Assembly (NCBI GenBank): GCA_025594325.1
Contig: JANHCV010000015.1
Coordinates: 310,001-374,000, forward strand
Direction: 5' to 3'
Length of the DNA stretch: 64,000 nt
Source: Blastocladiella emersonii ATCC 22665
Taxonomy: Eukaryota > Blastocladiomycota > Blastocladiomycetes > Blastocladiales > Blastocladiaceae
Every line of letters begins with the position of its first letter. Position 1 is the first letter of the stretch. The position numbers were made by a program, and so were the translations under genes. The notes under the pieces are model-generated. The model saw only the letters and a program-made list of their open reading frames with translations. It ran no database searches and had not been told where the DNA came from. Shown here one piece after another: positions 40,477-51,391 of the stretch.

Positions 40477-42558
40477 CTATCGCGCCCGTTCGTCCAGAAC
40501 GGGCCGCGTCGCCGCGCTGGCCGCCGTCGTGGCCATGGCCATGGCCATGGGCGGCGGTCCCGCGGCGTGCACGACGCCCGCTGGCGTGAACCGCGCGAGC
40601 GTCGACCCGGACCGCGGCGGGATCACGGGTTTCTTGCCGAGCGGCGGGAGCGCCGGCGTCTGCGTGCCGGGGACGAGCGGGCTGGCGCCGGGCGGCGGGG
40701 GGAACCGGGTCGCGGCCGTTGATGAGGAGGTGACGGACACGGCGTCGTGAGACGGAGTGTAGCTCGGGGATCGCGCATTGTTGTTGCCGTACAGCGCGAG
40801 CAGCTGTTGTTGCTGCTGCAGAAAGAAGGCGGGGCCGTCGTCGGCGGCCGAGCACGTCGAGTCGGACCGCGACAGCGCGACGGTCGGCGCGGTGCTGGCC
40901 GAGGACGAGGTGACCGAGGCGGCGGCGGCGTGTGCGGGGCGATGATGTGGCTTCTTGGCACCGACCCCAGGGGCGGGCGCGACGACGATCGGACCGGTGA
41001 TCGACGCCGGCGGGGGCTCGTACAGGAGCGTGACCGGCGCGGGCGCCGCGTGCACGTCCTGGCAGTGCGCGCACCGCTGCCCCGCGGCCTCGATATCGCG
41101 GAAGCACTCGGGCGACGCGACCGCCGCCTTCGTCCCGCCACCGCGTTTCCCGCGTCCCTCGCGGTCGCGCGCGGCGCGCCGGCGCACCTTGAGCCACCGC
41201 ACCGCCTTCTCGGTGCCGACCATGCTCGCGTACGTGAGCAGGCACGCGACGGGGAACATGAGGGCCATGGTGACGAGGGCGACGCGGAACTCGCGCGCCT
41301 CGGCCGCCTGCACCGCGGCCGCGTAGGTCTCGGGGGACACGGTGAGGGGCGATTTCGACAGCAGGTTGGTCGCGCACAGGCCCGCCGAGGAAGACGCGCA
41401 CGCGCTGAACGCGCAGTCGGCTGTCGACGTGCACTTGGAGTCGCCCGGCAGGAGCGCTGCGACGGTCCAATTCCCCAGTGCCGTCGAGTTGCCGGTGGTG
41501 CGGCGTGGACGGCACGACGTCAGCGAGTAGATGGACGCCGTGTCGGCCGCGGCCCGCGGCACGTTCTGCAGCAGCGGGCCCGACGCGCCCCACGTCGACA
41601 CGAATTGGATCCCGCCCGCCACGAACGCCGATACGGGCATGTCGTCGGGCAGCGCATCGTGCTTGGCGTCGCCGGGCGCGTACCCGAGCGCGGACGCCGC
41701 GAGGCCCGCGCGCACGTTGCCCGTGGCGGGGTCAACCACGCCCGCGTCGCACGGCGAACGCAGCGGGGCAGATAGCAGGCACACGCCGATGCCCTGCGGC
41801 AGGTTTGGGGGAGTTGGTGCGCCCGCAGTCCCGTTCCCGGCGACCGCGGCCGTCTCGAGCCCGGTGCGGTCCGCATTCAACAACGTCTCGAGCTGCGGGC
41901 GCGTTCCGGGGGGCGCGAACGGGAGCGACGCGCCGCGGCGGCGGAGCTCCGGGTGCGAGAGCGGCACACACGTTCCCGCGGTGAACGCGAGGTACGCCTG
42001 CGGGCACTTTCGCATGATGCACAGTTCGCGCGACGCGGCGATGGACGCCATGCGCGGGACCTGGTCGACGAGCGCCGGGTACCGCGCGAGCGTGCGGCTC
42101 GCGGCGCGCAGCGACCCGTCGAGCTCGCCGCACTGCGTCGTCGCGCACCGCTGCACCTCGAGGTGGTACTTGCCCGTCGTCACGAGGTCGCGGCTCGCGG
42201 CTTTCCCCGAGATGGCGGGAGGATACGCGTCGAGCGGGACCGGGTTCTGGTTGACGGTCCGCACGACGAGCGGGCATCGCGCGACGAGTGGCGGGGAGCC
42301 GGCGGAGGGCGAGCCCGTGCGGGAGCCGAGCTCGCCGTGGCCCTCGTCGGCGCGCAGCGAGACGTGGCACAGGCTGTACACGGGGATCGAGTCGAGGTTG
42401 GCCGCCGGGTACGGGAACACGCCGCGCAGCGTCGAGGCGTCGATCGCGCCGCCGTCGTCGCTGTCGGTTCCCGAAACCGGGGCCTGCGCGAGCCGCGCGT
42501 TGGCGACGAGCCGCGGGACTTCAGGTCCCGGCTCCCAGCTCTGCGCCTGGATGGACAT
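40477..42558 (-). CDS. Single-pass membrane protein with a Cys-rich ectodomain (about 693 aa), unknown family
   Basis: One long frame. Residues 1 to about 435 contain many cysteines in short pairs (RCATTQCGELDG, LCIMRKCPQAY, CTSTADCAFSACASSSAGLC), like an extracellular fungal domain. One helix follows (ALVTMALMFPVACLLTYASMV) and then a basic stop-transfer stretch (VRWLKVRRRAARDREGRGK). The cytosolic tail is Ser/Pro/Ala-rich and low complexity. No signal peptide is present at this ATG. An AG acceptor sits just downstream (ATCCAG before GCGCAGAGC), so a signal-peptide exon may lie upstream, but I could not find one. The protein could be a cell-surface sensor or adhesion protein; that is inference. 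Confidence 0.6.
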   Translation of the reverse strand: MSIQAQSWEPGPEVPRLVANARLAQAPVSGTDSDDGGAIDASTLRGVFPYPAANLDSIPVYSLCHVSLRADEGHGELGSRTGSPSAGSPPLVARCPLVVRTVNQNPVPLDAYPPAISGKAASRDLVTTGKYHLEVQRCATTQCGELDGSLRAASRTLARYPALVDQVPRMASIAASRELCIMRKCPQAYLAFTAGTCVPLSHPELRRRGASLPFAPPGTRPQLETLLNADRTGLETAAVAGNGTAGAPTPPNLPQGIGVCLLSAPLRSPCDAGVVDPATGNVRAGLAASALGYAPGDAKHDALPDDMPVSAFVAGGIQFVSTWGASGPLLQNVPRAAADTASIYSLTSCRPRRTTGNSTALGNWTVAALLPGDSKCTSTADCAFSACASSSAGLCATNLLSKSPLTVSPETYAAAVQAAEAREFRVALVTMALMFPVACLLTYASMVGTEKAVRWLKVRRRAARDREGRGKRGGGTKAAVASPECFRDIEAAGQRCAHCQDVHAAPAPVTLLYEPPPASITGPIVVAPAPGVGAKKPHHRPAHAAAASVTSSSASTAPTVALSRSDSTCSAADDGPAFFLQQQQQLLALYGNNNARSPSYTPSHDAVSVTSSSTAATRFPPPPGASPLVPGTQTPALPPLGKKPVIPPRSGSTLARFTPAGVVHAAGPPPMAMAMATTAASAATRPVLDERAR

Positions 42559-43610
42559 GAGGCGTTGGTGCAGGCGCGGCGAGGCGGTGATGCCGTCTAT
42601 GGGATCTGATCGTCTATCGAGTATAAGGTGTGGCGAAGGGCGTCAGGAACGCCGGGTCGCGGTTGCATGCAGTTTCATCCAGAGGGTTGTCGTATTGAGG
42701 TTCGTAGGGAGGAGAAGGTGAGGGCGGAGGAGGGAGGGTTGACCGAAGCGAGAGGCGGTGGCGGCGGCGGCGACCGTGGTCGGGCGGCTGAAACCCGGGG
42801 AGAAAGAAGGTCGCACCTCGTTGCCCTTTTTTCGTCGACCTGACAGCTTACGCCGCGTCAAGGGTGAGCCAGCGTCGAAGTCGTGGGTATCCGCGGTGGT
42901 CGCGGCGCGAGGATCGAGGCCGAGGACGGCACGAGCGCTGGTGGTCGGTGATCGCGAGGGAGGGCGCGCACTGCAGCGGGACCGTCAGCGCTCTTGTCGA
43001 CGCGGATCAGGGCCGGGAGGTCGACACAGCGCGAGAGGGAGAGCGAGGACCGCCGACGACGATGTCCCCATGTGCTGTGCTGAAGTCCCCTCGCGGCGAC
43101 GTGGTCCGTGCGTGCGTGCGTGGCCACCCGAGCGAGTGAAGGCAGGTTGTTGCCGGCCCACCATGGCGCCTTCACGCCTCCGCACAGCCGACCTGCCCCG
43201 TTGATGCGCTGATGCCGTGCTGGTGGCGGCTCAACTTGGTCTTGAGAGCAAAATCAGCCGAGATCAGCGCCGCGCTCACACGTTGAGTCGACCGGCCCCA
43301 CGTTGCCGGCCTCGCGCGCGCGGGCTCGTGTTCGTGTTCGTGTTCGTGATCCCCGACCTGATCTGCCCAACGCTTCCTCTCCAAGCGGTTCTCCTCTCAA
43401 GCAATAGTGCTCCGAAGACGAGGCCCGCCCGTCACGTCGGGCCATGCGGGTCGCGGCGGCGTGCTGCAGCGCGGGAGCCAGAAGCGGCAGCAACGTGTTC
43501 GTTTGCAGAGTGAGAGCGCCACATTCGTCACCAGAGCGTGTGTGCTCGCATGTCCACCTGGGTGATGTAGGCGCAGAACTAATACATATTCGGGTGGCTC
43601 CCTCGGCCCT
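42559..43610. other. Intergenic region
   Basis: 1.05 kb. A TTCGTGTTCG repeat tract lies near 43329-43348. No gene seen. Confidence 0.4.
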
Positions 43611-44102
43611 CTAGCTGGACTCCTTATTCTCCACTGCCGCGGGTTGCGCCTGAGCGGGAGGCAGCACGATGCGGTCGACGCGCGACCGTGGCACGAGGAA
43701 CGCGGGCGCGACCCAGGTCCCGCAGCTGCACGTCGTCCCCTGCCAGTGGTACTCGCCGAACTTGGTCCCGCACGGCTTGCCCGTCTTGAGCGTCACGGGG
43801 CAGGTGATCTTGCCCTGCACGTTGCCCTCGTCGAGCTCGCCCGCCATCCACTTGGGCGGCGTGATGTTCAGCACCGTGCACACCTCCGAATCGGGCGTGT
43901 ACCCGACCAGCGTCGCGTCCTGCACCACCGACGACGACTTGCCGCGGAACCGCCACGACGCGTCGCCGCCGTCCGTCTCGACGCTGTGCGGCACCAGGTG
44001 GTCCGACGTGAACAGCACCGTGCGGCACTTGGGGCACCGATACCCGTGCCGCGTCGCGCTGGTTGGGGTTGCAGAGCTTGATGGATCCATGGTTGGTTGC
44101 AT
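43611..44102 (-). CDS. Stand-alone Yvh1/DUSP12 C-terminal zinc-binding domain (163 aa)
   Basis: Single exon. The frame matches the C-terminal half of Yvh1/DUSP12 phosphatases: YRCPKCRTVLFTSDHLVPHS, then PPKWMAG, then ITCPVTLKTGKPCGTKFGEY, then HWQGTTCSCGTWVAPAFLVP ending SRVDRIV. The paired CxxC and CxC cysteines are the expected zinc ligands. No phosphatase HCxxGxxR loop or other upstream domain exists in this frame or in the 257 bp before the kinesin gene. In yeast the Yvh1 zinc domain alone supports 60S ribosome maturation (Mrt4 release), so a phosphatase-free version is plausible. The start is uncertain between 44102 (MQPTMDPSS) and 44090. It is divergent from the kinesin gene, with a short shared promoter. 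Confidence 0.8.
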   Translation of the reverse strand: MQPTMDPSSSATPTSATRHGYRCPKCRTVLFTSDHLVPHSVETDGGDASWRFRGKSSSVVQDATLVGYTPDSEVCTVLNITPPKWMAGELDEGNVQGKITCPVTLKTGKPCGTKFGEYHWQGTTCSCGTWVAPAFLVPRSRVDRIVLPPAQAQPAAVENKESS

Positions 44103-44241
44103 AGAGTTGTGGGCCGTGAAATCAAGGATCGCTTCGTCGGTGGGTGATGGGAGCGCGATGGGGTGGCGAAGCTCGAGCGATCGGCGCGCCACTATTTTCC
44201 ACGGCCCCGTGAGGCCAGGTGGCCCGTGCGCAGGGGCTCGC

Positions 44242-44261
44242 GACGCGTCGCGCGACGCGTC
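44242..44261. promoter_or_regulatory. 20-bp perfect palindrome with two ACGCGT boxes in a divergent promoter
   Basis: GACGCGTCGCGCGACGCGTC reads the same on both strands. It contains two ACGCGT sequences, which match the MluI cell-cycle box bound by MBF-type factors in fungi. It lies about 98 bp before the kinesin ATG and 140 bp before the zinc-domain ATG. Function is inferred only from the motif. Confidence 0.45.
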
Positions 44262-44359
44262 TCCGCGTGGAGACATTTTCTGCCGGCACGCGTCCACGCT
44301 GCATCTCGTCCGTGTCCATCTCTTCCCTGCGGCGAATGCAACACACGTCACTTACTGCC

Positions 44360-47300
44360 ATGTTGAGCGCCGCCCCGTCCGCCACCACCTTCCCGAGCAC
44401 GACAAAGGGCAAGCGGGACTGCCCCATCACCGTCTCCGTCCGCGTACGGACCATCGCGTCACGCCCACACAGTCAAGTCACACCCGACCATCGGGTCTCA
44501 CACCGCGCTCGCGCGTCTCTAGCTGCGTCCGCCCGCCAACCCCGAGTCGCTGCAGCCGCAATGCGTGACGCAGGTCGAGGACCGCAGCCAGGTGCTCGTG
44601 CACCTCGACGCGAGTGCGTCCGAATCGCCGCTCAGCAGCACGCCGTCCCGCGCCTTCACCTTCGACCACGTCTTTGGCATCGCGGCGAGCCAGGACGAGG
44701 TGTACGAGTCGTGCGTCCAGCCGCTCCTCGAGCCGTTCGTCCAGGGGTATAATGCGACGATTCTCGCTTACGGTCAGACGGTGCGTCGCGTCGACTCTCG
44801 ACTGAGGAGAGACTAACGATGATCGCACGACAGGGAAGCGGCAAGACGTTCACCATGGGCACCTGCCCCAACCACGACGTCCCGAACGACCGGCGAGGGA
44901 TCGCGCCGCGGCTCGTCGAGGAGCTGCTGAGCATGTTGCCCGTACGTCCCTCACACCTCGACCCGCAAGCACAGCTGACCCACCACTGCTCCCGTAGGAC
45001 ATGAACCAGCGCCTGATCCGCGTCTCGTACATTGAGCTGTACCAGGAGGAGGTCCGCGACCTCATCGACCCCGAGCCGACGCAGGACGTGGTGATCCGCG
45101 AGGATCGACACGGCAACATTGTCATGCAGGGCGTCTCGCAGATCGCGTGTCAGTCCAAGGAGGATATCCTCGGGTACGCTAGCCCGTACCCCCGCCCGGA
45201 ACGCACGCCAACTCACCCCCTGTTTCGTATCTAGCCTCCTCGAGCGCGGCTCGCAGGTGCGCACCGTGGGCGAGACCAACATGAACAACGCGAGCTCGCG
45301 GTCGCACGCCATCTTCTCGATCATCCTCGAGCAGTACCTGATGAACAAGGACAAGGTGATCGAGTGCCGCGTGTCGAAGCTGCACCTCGTCGACCTCGCG
45401 GGCTCGGAGCGCCAGAAGCGCACGGGCGCCGACGGCGTCCGGTTCAAGGAGAGCATCAAGATCAACTCGGGTCTCCTCGCCCTCGGCAACGTCATCAACG
45501 CGCTGTCCGCGCCAAACCAGCGCGGCGAGCCGCCCGGTCACGTCCCCTACCGCGACAGCAAGCTTACGCGGCTGCTCCAGGACAGCCTCGGCGGGAACTC
45601 GAAGACGGTCCTCATCGCCTGCGTCAGCCCCAAGCTCGGGAACGCGCAGGAGTCGCTCAACACCCTCACGTACGCGACGCGGTGTAAGCATATCAAAAAC
45701 CGCCCTGTCATCAACCTGTTCGCCCAGCCGCCGCCGCCGTCGGCGCCCGCCGCGCCCATCGAGATCACGCCCGCGCAGATCCCGCTCCCGCCGTCGCCGT
45801 CGCGCGGACCGACCCCCGCGCGGTTGACGAGCTCGGCGTCGACCACCTCGTCGTCCCTCTCTGCGGCCGAGCTCATCGAGCTCGTCGACCAGCTCAAGGC
45901 CGGCCTGACCCAGGCCAACTCGCTCGTCGCCGACCTGACGCGGCACAGCAGCAGCACAGCGGCCGACGCGCCCACGCCTGCGTCGCTCGTGTCCATCATC
46001 GCCGACTACCTCGCCCACCGCGACGACCCGCACCACCTCGCGCGGCTCGCCGCAGCCGCCGGGCTCCCTCCCCCGCCGCTCCCTTCGCCGAGCTCGGACG
46101 CGCTCCCGCCCGTCCCGAACCTCCCCGCGCAGGCCCCGCCCGTTTTTGGCGACGCACTGCGCGACCGCCGCCGGTCCGCGACCGCGGCCTCGGACACACC
46201 CGTCCCGCCGCCGTCGCGGCTCGCCCCACCCTCCTCTGCCGCGCCCGGCGGCGGCGGCGGCAAAAGGTCCGGCGGCCGCGCGCGCACCGCGCCGCCCGTC
46301 CCCGCACCCACAACAGCCACCAGCGACGACGCATGGACCGTGCGGCGCCTCGAGAACCAGCTCGCCGACCAGGCCGCGACCATCGAGAAGCTGACGGTGC
46401 AGCTGCAGTCCGCGACGACGGCCGCCGAGACCAAGGCGCACACGGCGCAGACCGCATCCGCGCGCGCGAAGGAGGCCGAAGACGAGGCCGCGTACCTCCG
46501 CGCCAAGCTCGCCGAGGCCGAGGCCGACGCGCGGAAGCAGCAGGCGCTGCGGCGCGCGCAGAGCGCGCGGCGGAGGCGCACGAGTGGCGGGCTGGAGGGT
46601 GGTGTGGAGGAGAACGGCGGTGGCGGTGAGGATGGGGGCGACGAGATTCTGTCGCCCACCGTCACCAAGTGGCGCACCGCGGCCGAGCGCGCGATGGCCG
46701 AGGTCGAGTCGCTCCGCGCGCAGCTCGCCGTTGCGCGGCCCGCGACGTGTGAGATGGCGGTGCAGGCCGCCGAGTCGTCGCACGCCGCCGCGGAGCAGCC
46801 GGCGCGCGAGGTCGAGGAGGAAATGGTCCGGCTGACCAACGAGATGGAGGCCAAGCTCAACCTGATCCAGGAGCTCGACGCGAGCCGGCAGCGCACCGAC
46901 TCGCTGTCACAAAAGTTCCGCGACAAGATGGTCAAGCTCGAGCGCGAGCTGGCGGGTGCCGAGAAGCAGGTCGACCGGCTGCGCAGCGAGAAGATGGACC
47001 TCGACAGCGAGAAGAACCGGCTGCGCCACGAGTACGAGGGCAAGATCCAGGAGATCAGCGCGCAGCTCGCGGCGCTCCGCGGGCGGCAGAAGCAGCATGA
47101 CAAGTTGCTTCGCGGTACGGCCCATGGTTTATGGGGGTTCGGGCGGACGGTGAACTGACTGGCGACCGCGACTGTGTGTGTAGAAAAGGAGTCCAAGGAG
47201 CGGCAGATCCAGGACCTGCAGTCCGAGGTCGAGAAGCTGCGCGACCGGCACAGCCAGCTCAAGCTGCGCGTGCGCGCCGAGACGGACCGGCTCGCGTCCG

Positions 47301-47951
47301 CGGAGGCCGTGCACCAGGCGTCGCTGCGCCAGCTCCAGAAGCAGCACGATGACGACGTGCGCAAGATCCGCACCCTCGAGACCCAGCTCGCCTCGCTGCG
47401 CAAGCGGCTCGACGCGTCGGCCAATGGGCGCGTGGACAGCGCGGCGTCAGTTGGTGCTGCGGAAGTCCAGCAGCAGCAGCAGGCCAAAGCGATCGAGGAG
47501 GCCCAGCGTGCCATGGCGAGCGAGTGGGAGGAGATCCGGTCCGCGCTCGAAGAGCAGCTGTTTACCATGCAGCGGGTACGCTACTCCTCAGTCCTCTTAC
47601 GTGGCTCCTCGCTGACAGCTCGCGCGTGTGGAGGAACGCGACGCCTTCGCGGCCCAGGTCAAGGACCTCGACCACTACCGCGCGACGAACCGCGAGCTCA
47701 AGCACCGGCTGCGCGAGCTCATGGCCGCGTCGCACCAGCACTCGCCTCGCGCCGCTGCTGCCGAGCCCGCGCCCGCGCCCGTGGTCCGCGTCGTGCACGC
47801 GGCCCGCCACATGCTCCAGCCCGTCACGCCGAGCAAGCAGCAGGTCCTGCGGACGCGGTCCGGCGCGCCGAGCCGGGCCGACGGCGCGGGCGACGGGTTC
47901 GCGGTGGTGCCGCGCGACGAGATGGGCGATGCGCAAGCGGCTGTTGTGTGA
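44360..47951 (+). CDS. N-terminal-motor kinesin with long coiled coil (1,076 aa; kinesin-4-like)
   Basis: Seven exons: 44360-44443, 44523-44780, 44834-44941, 44998-45173, 45235-47114, 47184-47575 and 47619-47951. The motor occupies about residues 20-370: VSVRLRPPNPES, P-loop GQTGSGKT (112-119), switch I NNASSRSH, switch [10 protein letters not shown] (260-267), and [20 protein letters not shown]. It ends in [20 protein letters not shown] Pro/Ala-rich hinge follows, then several hundred residues of heptad coiled coil ([23 protein letters not shown] and onward). Motor sequence around [17 protein letters not shown] and KHIKNRP resembles kinesin-4 (KIF4/KIF21/KIF27). The subclass assignment is moderate. 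It probably moves along microtubules in spindle, cytoplasm or flagellum; the SHIPPO gene 6 kb away keeps the last option open. Confidence 0.88.
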
Positions 47952-48031
47952 GCGCCCATCGCGGGGTTGACGAGCTAGACTAGACGGGACATTTCACCAC
48001 CAATAAAGATTCTATCGCATCACGACGACAC

Positions 48032-49016
48032 TCACGCCGCCGACTTCTTGGTCGCGGGCCCCGTGAGCAGCGCCATGGCGGCCTGGTACTTGCGCTGGGT
48101 CTCGGCGATCACGTCGTCGGGGAGCGCGACGCCCGTCTTCTTGTCGAAGCCGGGGAGCGCGAGCAGGTAGTTGCGCACGTACTGCTTGTCGAACGAGTTC
48201 TGGTCGCGGCCGGGCGCGTACTCGTCGGCGGGCCAGAACCGCGACGAGTCGGGCGTCAGCACCTCGTCGATCAGGTGCAGCGTGCCGTTCGCGTCGACGC
48301 CAAACTCGAACTTGGTGTCGGCAATGATGATGTTGCGCTCGCGCGCGTACGCGGCGGCACGCGAGTACAGCGCCAGCGCCGCACGCTCGACCTGCGCGGC
48401 GAGGTCGGCGCCAATGATCTCGGCGACCTTGGACGGGTGGATGTTCTCGTCGTGGTCGCCGATCTCGGCCTTGGTGCTCGGCGTGAACAGCGGCGTCGGC
48501 AGCTGCTGCGCCTCGACCAGCCCCGCGGGCAGCGGAATGTCGCACACGGTGCCCTTGGCCTGGTACTCCTTCCACCCGGACCCCGTGATGTACCCGCGCA
48601 CAATCGCCTCGATCGGGAGCACCGTCAGCTTCTTGACCAGCAGGCAGCGCCCGTCCAGCTGCGCGCGGTACTGCTGCACCTTGGCCGGCATCTCGTCCAT
48701 GTTGGCCGTGATCAGGTGGTTCGGCAGCACGTCGGCCAGGTGCCCGAACCAGAACACCGAGATGCCCGTCAGGATCTTGCCCTTGTCGGGGATGCCCTAC
48801 GTGCGGTGCGGTCGTCGCGGGTGAGCGCCCCGCGTGGTGGTTGAGGACGGGTGGACGCGCGGGCGGGCGTACGTTCTTCATGATCACGTCAAACGCCGAG
48901 AGCCGGTCGGTCGCGACAAACAGCAGCGAGTGCTCGTCCACGTCGTAGAGGTCGCGGACCTTGCCGCGCGCGAGCAGCTTGAGGTCGGGGCACTCGCTGT
49001 TGGTGAGGGCGTTCAT
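48032..49016 (-). CDS. ADE1: Phosphoribosylaminoimidazole-succinocarboxamide synthase (SAICAR synthetase)
   Basis: Exon 1 is 49016-48873 and exon 2 is 48796-48032; the 76-nt intron is in phase 0 with a GTACGC donor. At 302 aa it has the full length usual for monofunctional fungal SAICAR synthetase. Motifs in order: [32 protein letters not shown] (ATP-binding start), [44 protein letters not shown], and [19 protein letters not shown] followed by [13 protein letters not shown]. It joins CAIR and aspartate with ATP hydrolysis in de novo purine synthesis, in the cytosol. It is convergent with the kinesin gene, with only 80 bp between the stops. Confidence 0.94.
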
Positions 49017-49268
49017 GGTGATGATACGTTGCAATAGAGCGGGTTCGTTGGTGAGAGAGCGAGGGCGGAGGGCGCCGAGGTTCAAGAGGAGGACGCGAGT
49101 CGTATCGCGGTCGGGTCGGAGCGGCTCGCGTCGGCGTGGGCGCACGCACGCGTCCCGAGATTTTCCGACCGGCCGAGCCCGGAAAATCCCGAGGCGACAC
49201 GAGCACGTCGAGTGCTCCTCCGCGACCACAAATCTCGACCCATGAACGCGAATGAACCCGCCCAACTC

Positions 49269-50826
49269 CATGCAGCTGGATCCTGCCTTATGTGACCCTT
49301 CCCTTTGACGTCCTCGAGCTGGTCGTCACGATCGCAACGCCGCGATCCGCGCTGGTGGCCTCTTCGCGCGTTGTCCAGAGCGTTTTCGCTTCTGGCGCGA
49401 TCCACTTTGCTTGGCTTCACTCCGTCGTTGTGCGTGAAAACCGCCACCTCTCGGTGACGCCCGGCTGGCCGACCCAGTTCGGACGCACTTGAGCGCATAC
49501 CTAGGTCGTCCCTTGGACGCTGCTCGCCGCGCGCGTGGGGACTATCGTCCCGGTGACACCTCCTCTCGGCCTACGCTCCCTTTCACCCGCAATCTCATTA
49601 CCCGGCTTGTGCTCGCCGTCCGCGTTGACTTGCTTCGAAACGTACCTGATCAGAGCGAGCAAGAGTGGACATGCCGCGTTGACAGCCTGACCGATGTCGT
49701 TCGGGCCAATCCCGCCGGCGCCGCTTCGTGGCACCCGCTCATCGTCATGCTGCAGCTCGCCATCTTTTTTACGCTTGTGGGCGACCTTGCGCTTCTCGAG
49801 CACCTCATCCGGTGCTTCCAAACCCATCTAGCTCACTTCCACCCTTGGTCTGCGCCGATGCTCGATTACTTCCACCTCGGCTGCGAGTGGAGCATTCAGC
49901 TGACCGATATCATGACCATCGACGCAAGCGCTAGTTACTCCTTCAAGCTCCACGAGCTGTCGAGCTCTGTTCCGGGCTTGGGCTTGCCGCTTCGCGGCCT
50001 CGTTCCGTACCTTGTCGCGCGCGCCGTATTCCAGCGAGGCTTTGACCTCAACTTGCGTTTTGACGAGTGTCACGAGCCGCTGTTTGCATTCAAGTCCAAG
50101 GCCGCTTCTGATACCGCTCCGGCCGACCCCAGCACTTGCACCGCTTGCAAACCGGCTCGCTTTGGGTCCGGAGAACCCTGCACCGACGCATGCTTACGCA
50201 AGCGGCACTGGTTTCGCAGGAACCAGTGGAAGCCAAGCCGCGCAAACTGCCATCTCCCATTGCATGCTGAATTTATTCGCGGCAAAAAGTATGTCGAGGT
50301 CTACGTCCCTGCTCCTAACGTACTGGACAGCGACGGAATCCCGCGGCCGGCCTCGATTCTCAATGCCCTCTTTGACAATTATGTGTGTGGTGACGAGGAA
50401 GAGCTCGAATTCGAGGGCACTCTCGCCGAGCTTTACCGCGGCGACTATCTTGGCGTTGACCGTATGCGCAAGCTTACCGACGTTGGGCTTGGACGAAGTA
50501 TCTTATTGACTGATCAAATGGAACGCGCGCTCCGTAAATGCGATCTTGCCATGTTTGAGCTTGCCGATGAGGTCCTTGGCCCTCACGAGTACAAGCTCCG
50601 TTTGGAATACGGCACGTTTGCTCACCTTTGCCTTCCAACACCAAAACTAACGCCAAAACCCGCAATCCTAGTGCTTTGCATGGTTGGAATGTATTCGGGG
50701 TACGCGACCGTCTGCCTTGGTCTCTTGTTGGCACTTGATCGCGGTATCCAGCTCAGCGATCTCTTCGATTTCTACATTGGCCGAGGGCTTCGCAACATCG
50801 TTCGCGAGCATCCAGACATTGCTTAG
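49269..50826 (+). pseudogene. F-box-like family member, full length but frame-disrupted at its start
   Basis: The N-terminal F-box-like segment ([20 protein letters not shown] onward, 49292-49492) has lost the ATG seen in its paralog at 51392. It runs into a stop, and homology continues in another frame from SAYLGRPLDAARRARG (about 49489) to 50826. A single-base frameshift between about 49463 and 49480 explains this. A 44-nt intron could also join the frames, but it would delete a segment conserved in the paralogs. The long second frame (445 codons) is otherwise intact and shows the family body HPLIVMLQLAIFFTLVGDLALLEHL and a C-terminal VDRMRKLTDVGLG region. F-box proteins link targets to SCF ubiquitin ligases; family assignment here rests on the short N-terminal motif. 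Confidence 0.55.
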
Positions 50827-50873
50827 GCGCTCATTTGCCAGCCGTACTCGCACGAACCGGCCGCGGTCTTTGA

Positions 50874-51254
50874 TCAGCTATTGCACAACGCAGTGGTGGT
50901 GGTGATGGTGGTCCGGGTGCAGGAGGTGATGAGGGTGGCGACGACCATGGCCTCGTTGCGAAACGCGACCGCTGCGCTTGCGCACAGGGCGAGGGCATTT
51001 TGCCAAGGGGTGAAGCGCTGGTGAATAAAGCGCTCCCAGGGAGCAGCCGAAATGAGCACGTCCGCAAGATGCTTGCCAACGTCGTCAAACCAGTGAAGCA
51101 TGAGCATGCGAGCCTCGGCTGCAGCGTCCGCAAGCACGCGAGACACGCAGGCGGTTCGCGACGCGGGTCGGCTGAGCAAGAGAACGTGCTCGAGTAGCTC
51201 GGGAGGAATCGAGGCAAAGTTCAGCGGGGCAATCTTTTCATTCATTCGTTTCAT
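50874..51254 (-). CDS. Small F-box-like protein (126 aa)
   Basis: Starts MKRMNEKIAPLNFA, followed at once by SIPPELLEHVLLLSRPASRT and SRVLADAAAEARMLML, a plausible F-box. The remaining 75 residues (ending TTALCNS) have no clear repeat or target-binding domain, and the frame stops 48 bp from the end of the neighbouring F-box-like pseudogene. It is divergent from the related gene at 51392. It may be a truncated family member with the substrate-binding part lost. An in-frame ATG further upstream (51344) exists but adds only low-complexity sequence. Confidence 0.5.
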   Translation of the reverse strand: MKRMNEKIAPLNFASIPPELLEHVLLLSRPASRTACVSRVLADAAAEARMLMLHWFDDVGKHLADVLISAAPWERFIHQRFTPWQNALALCASAAVAFRNEAMVVATLITSCTRTTITTTTALCNS

Positions 51255-51391
51255 CAAGGGTCGTGCTGCGGGAGAGAGAACGCGCCACGACGCGTCGCGC
51301 CGATTTTCACCAAAAGCCGCGCTCCCGTCGCTCGCCCTCCGCACTCACGCACACACGCAGCTGATGGAATAAACTCACGCAACTTCATGCA

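Noticed and set aside
40747-42721. Plus-strand frames opposite the Cys-rich membrane protein
   Set aside because: They are Arg-rich with no hydrophobic core, while the minus frame has one clear transmembrane helix with a basic stop-transfer and paired cysteines.
46006-47568. Ser-rich 520-codon frame antisense to the kinesin coiled coil
   Set aside because: It is the antisense of heptad coding DNA; the motor and coiled coil on the plus strand are unambiguous.
49440-49482. A 44-nt intron rescuing the frame of the 49.3-kb F-box-like gene
   Set aside because: It would remove a segment that both paralogs encode without interruption, and it would not restore the lost start codon.
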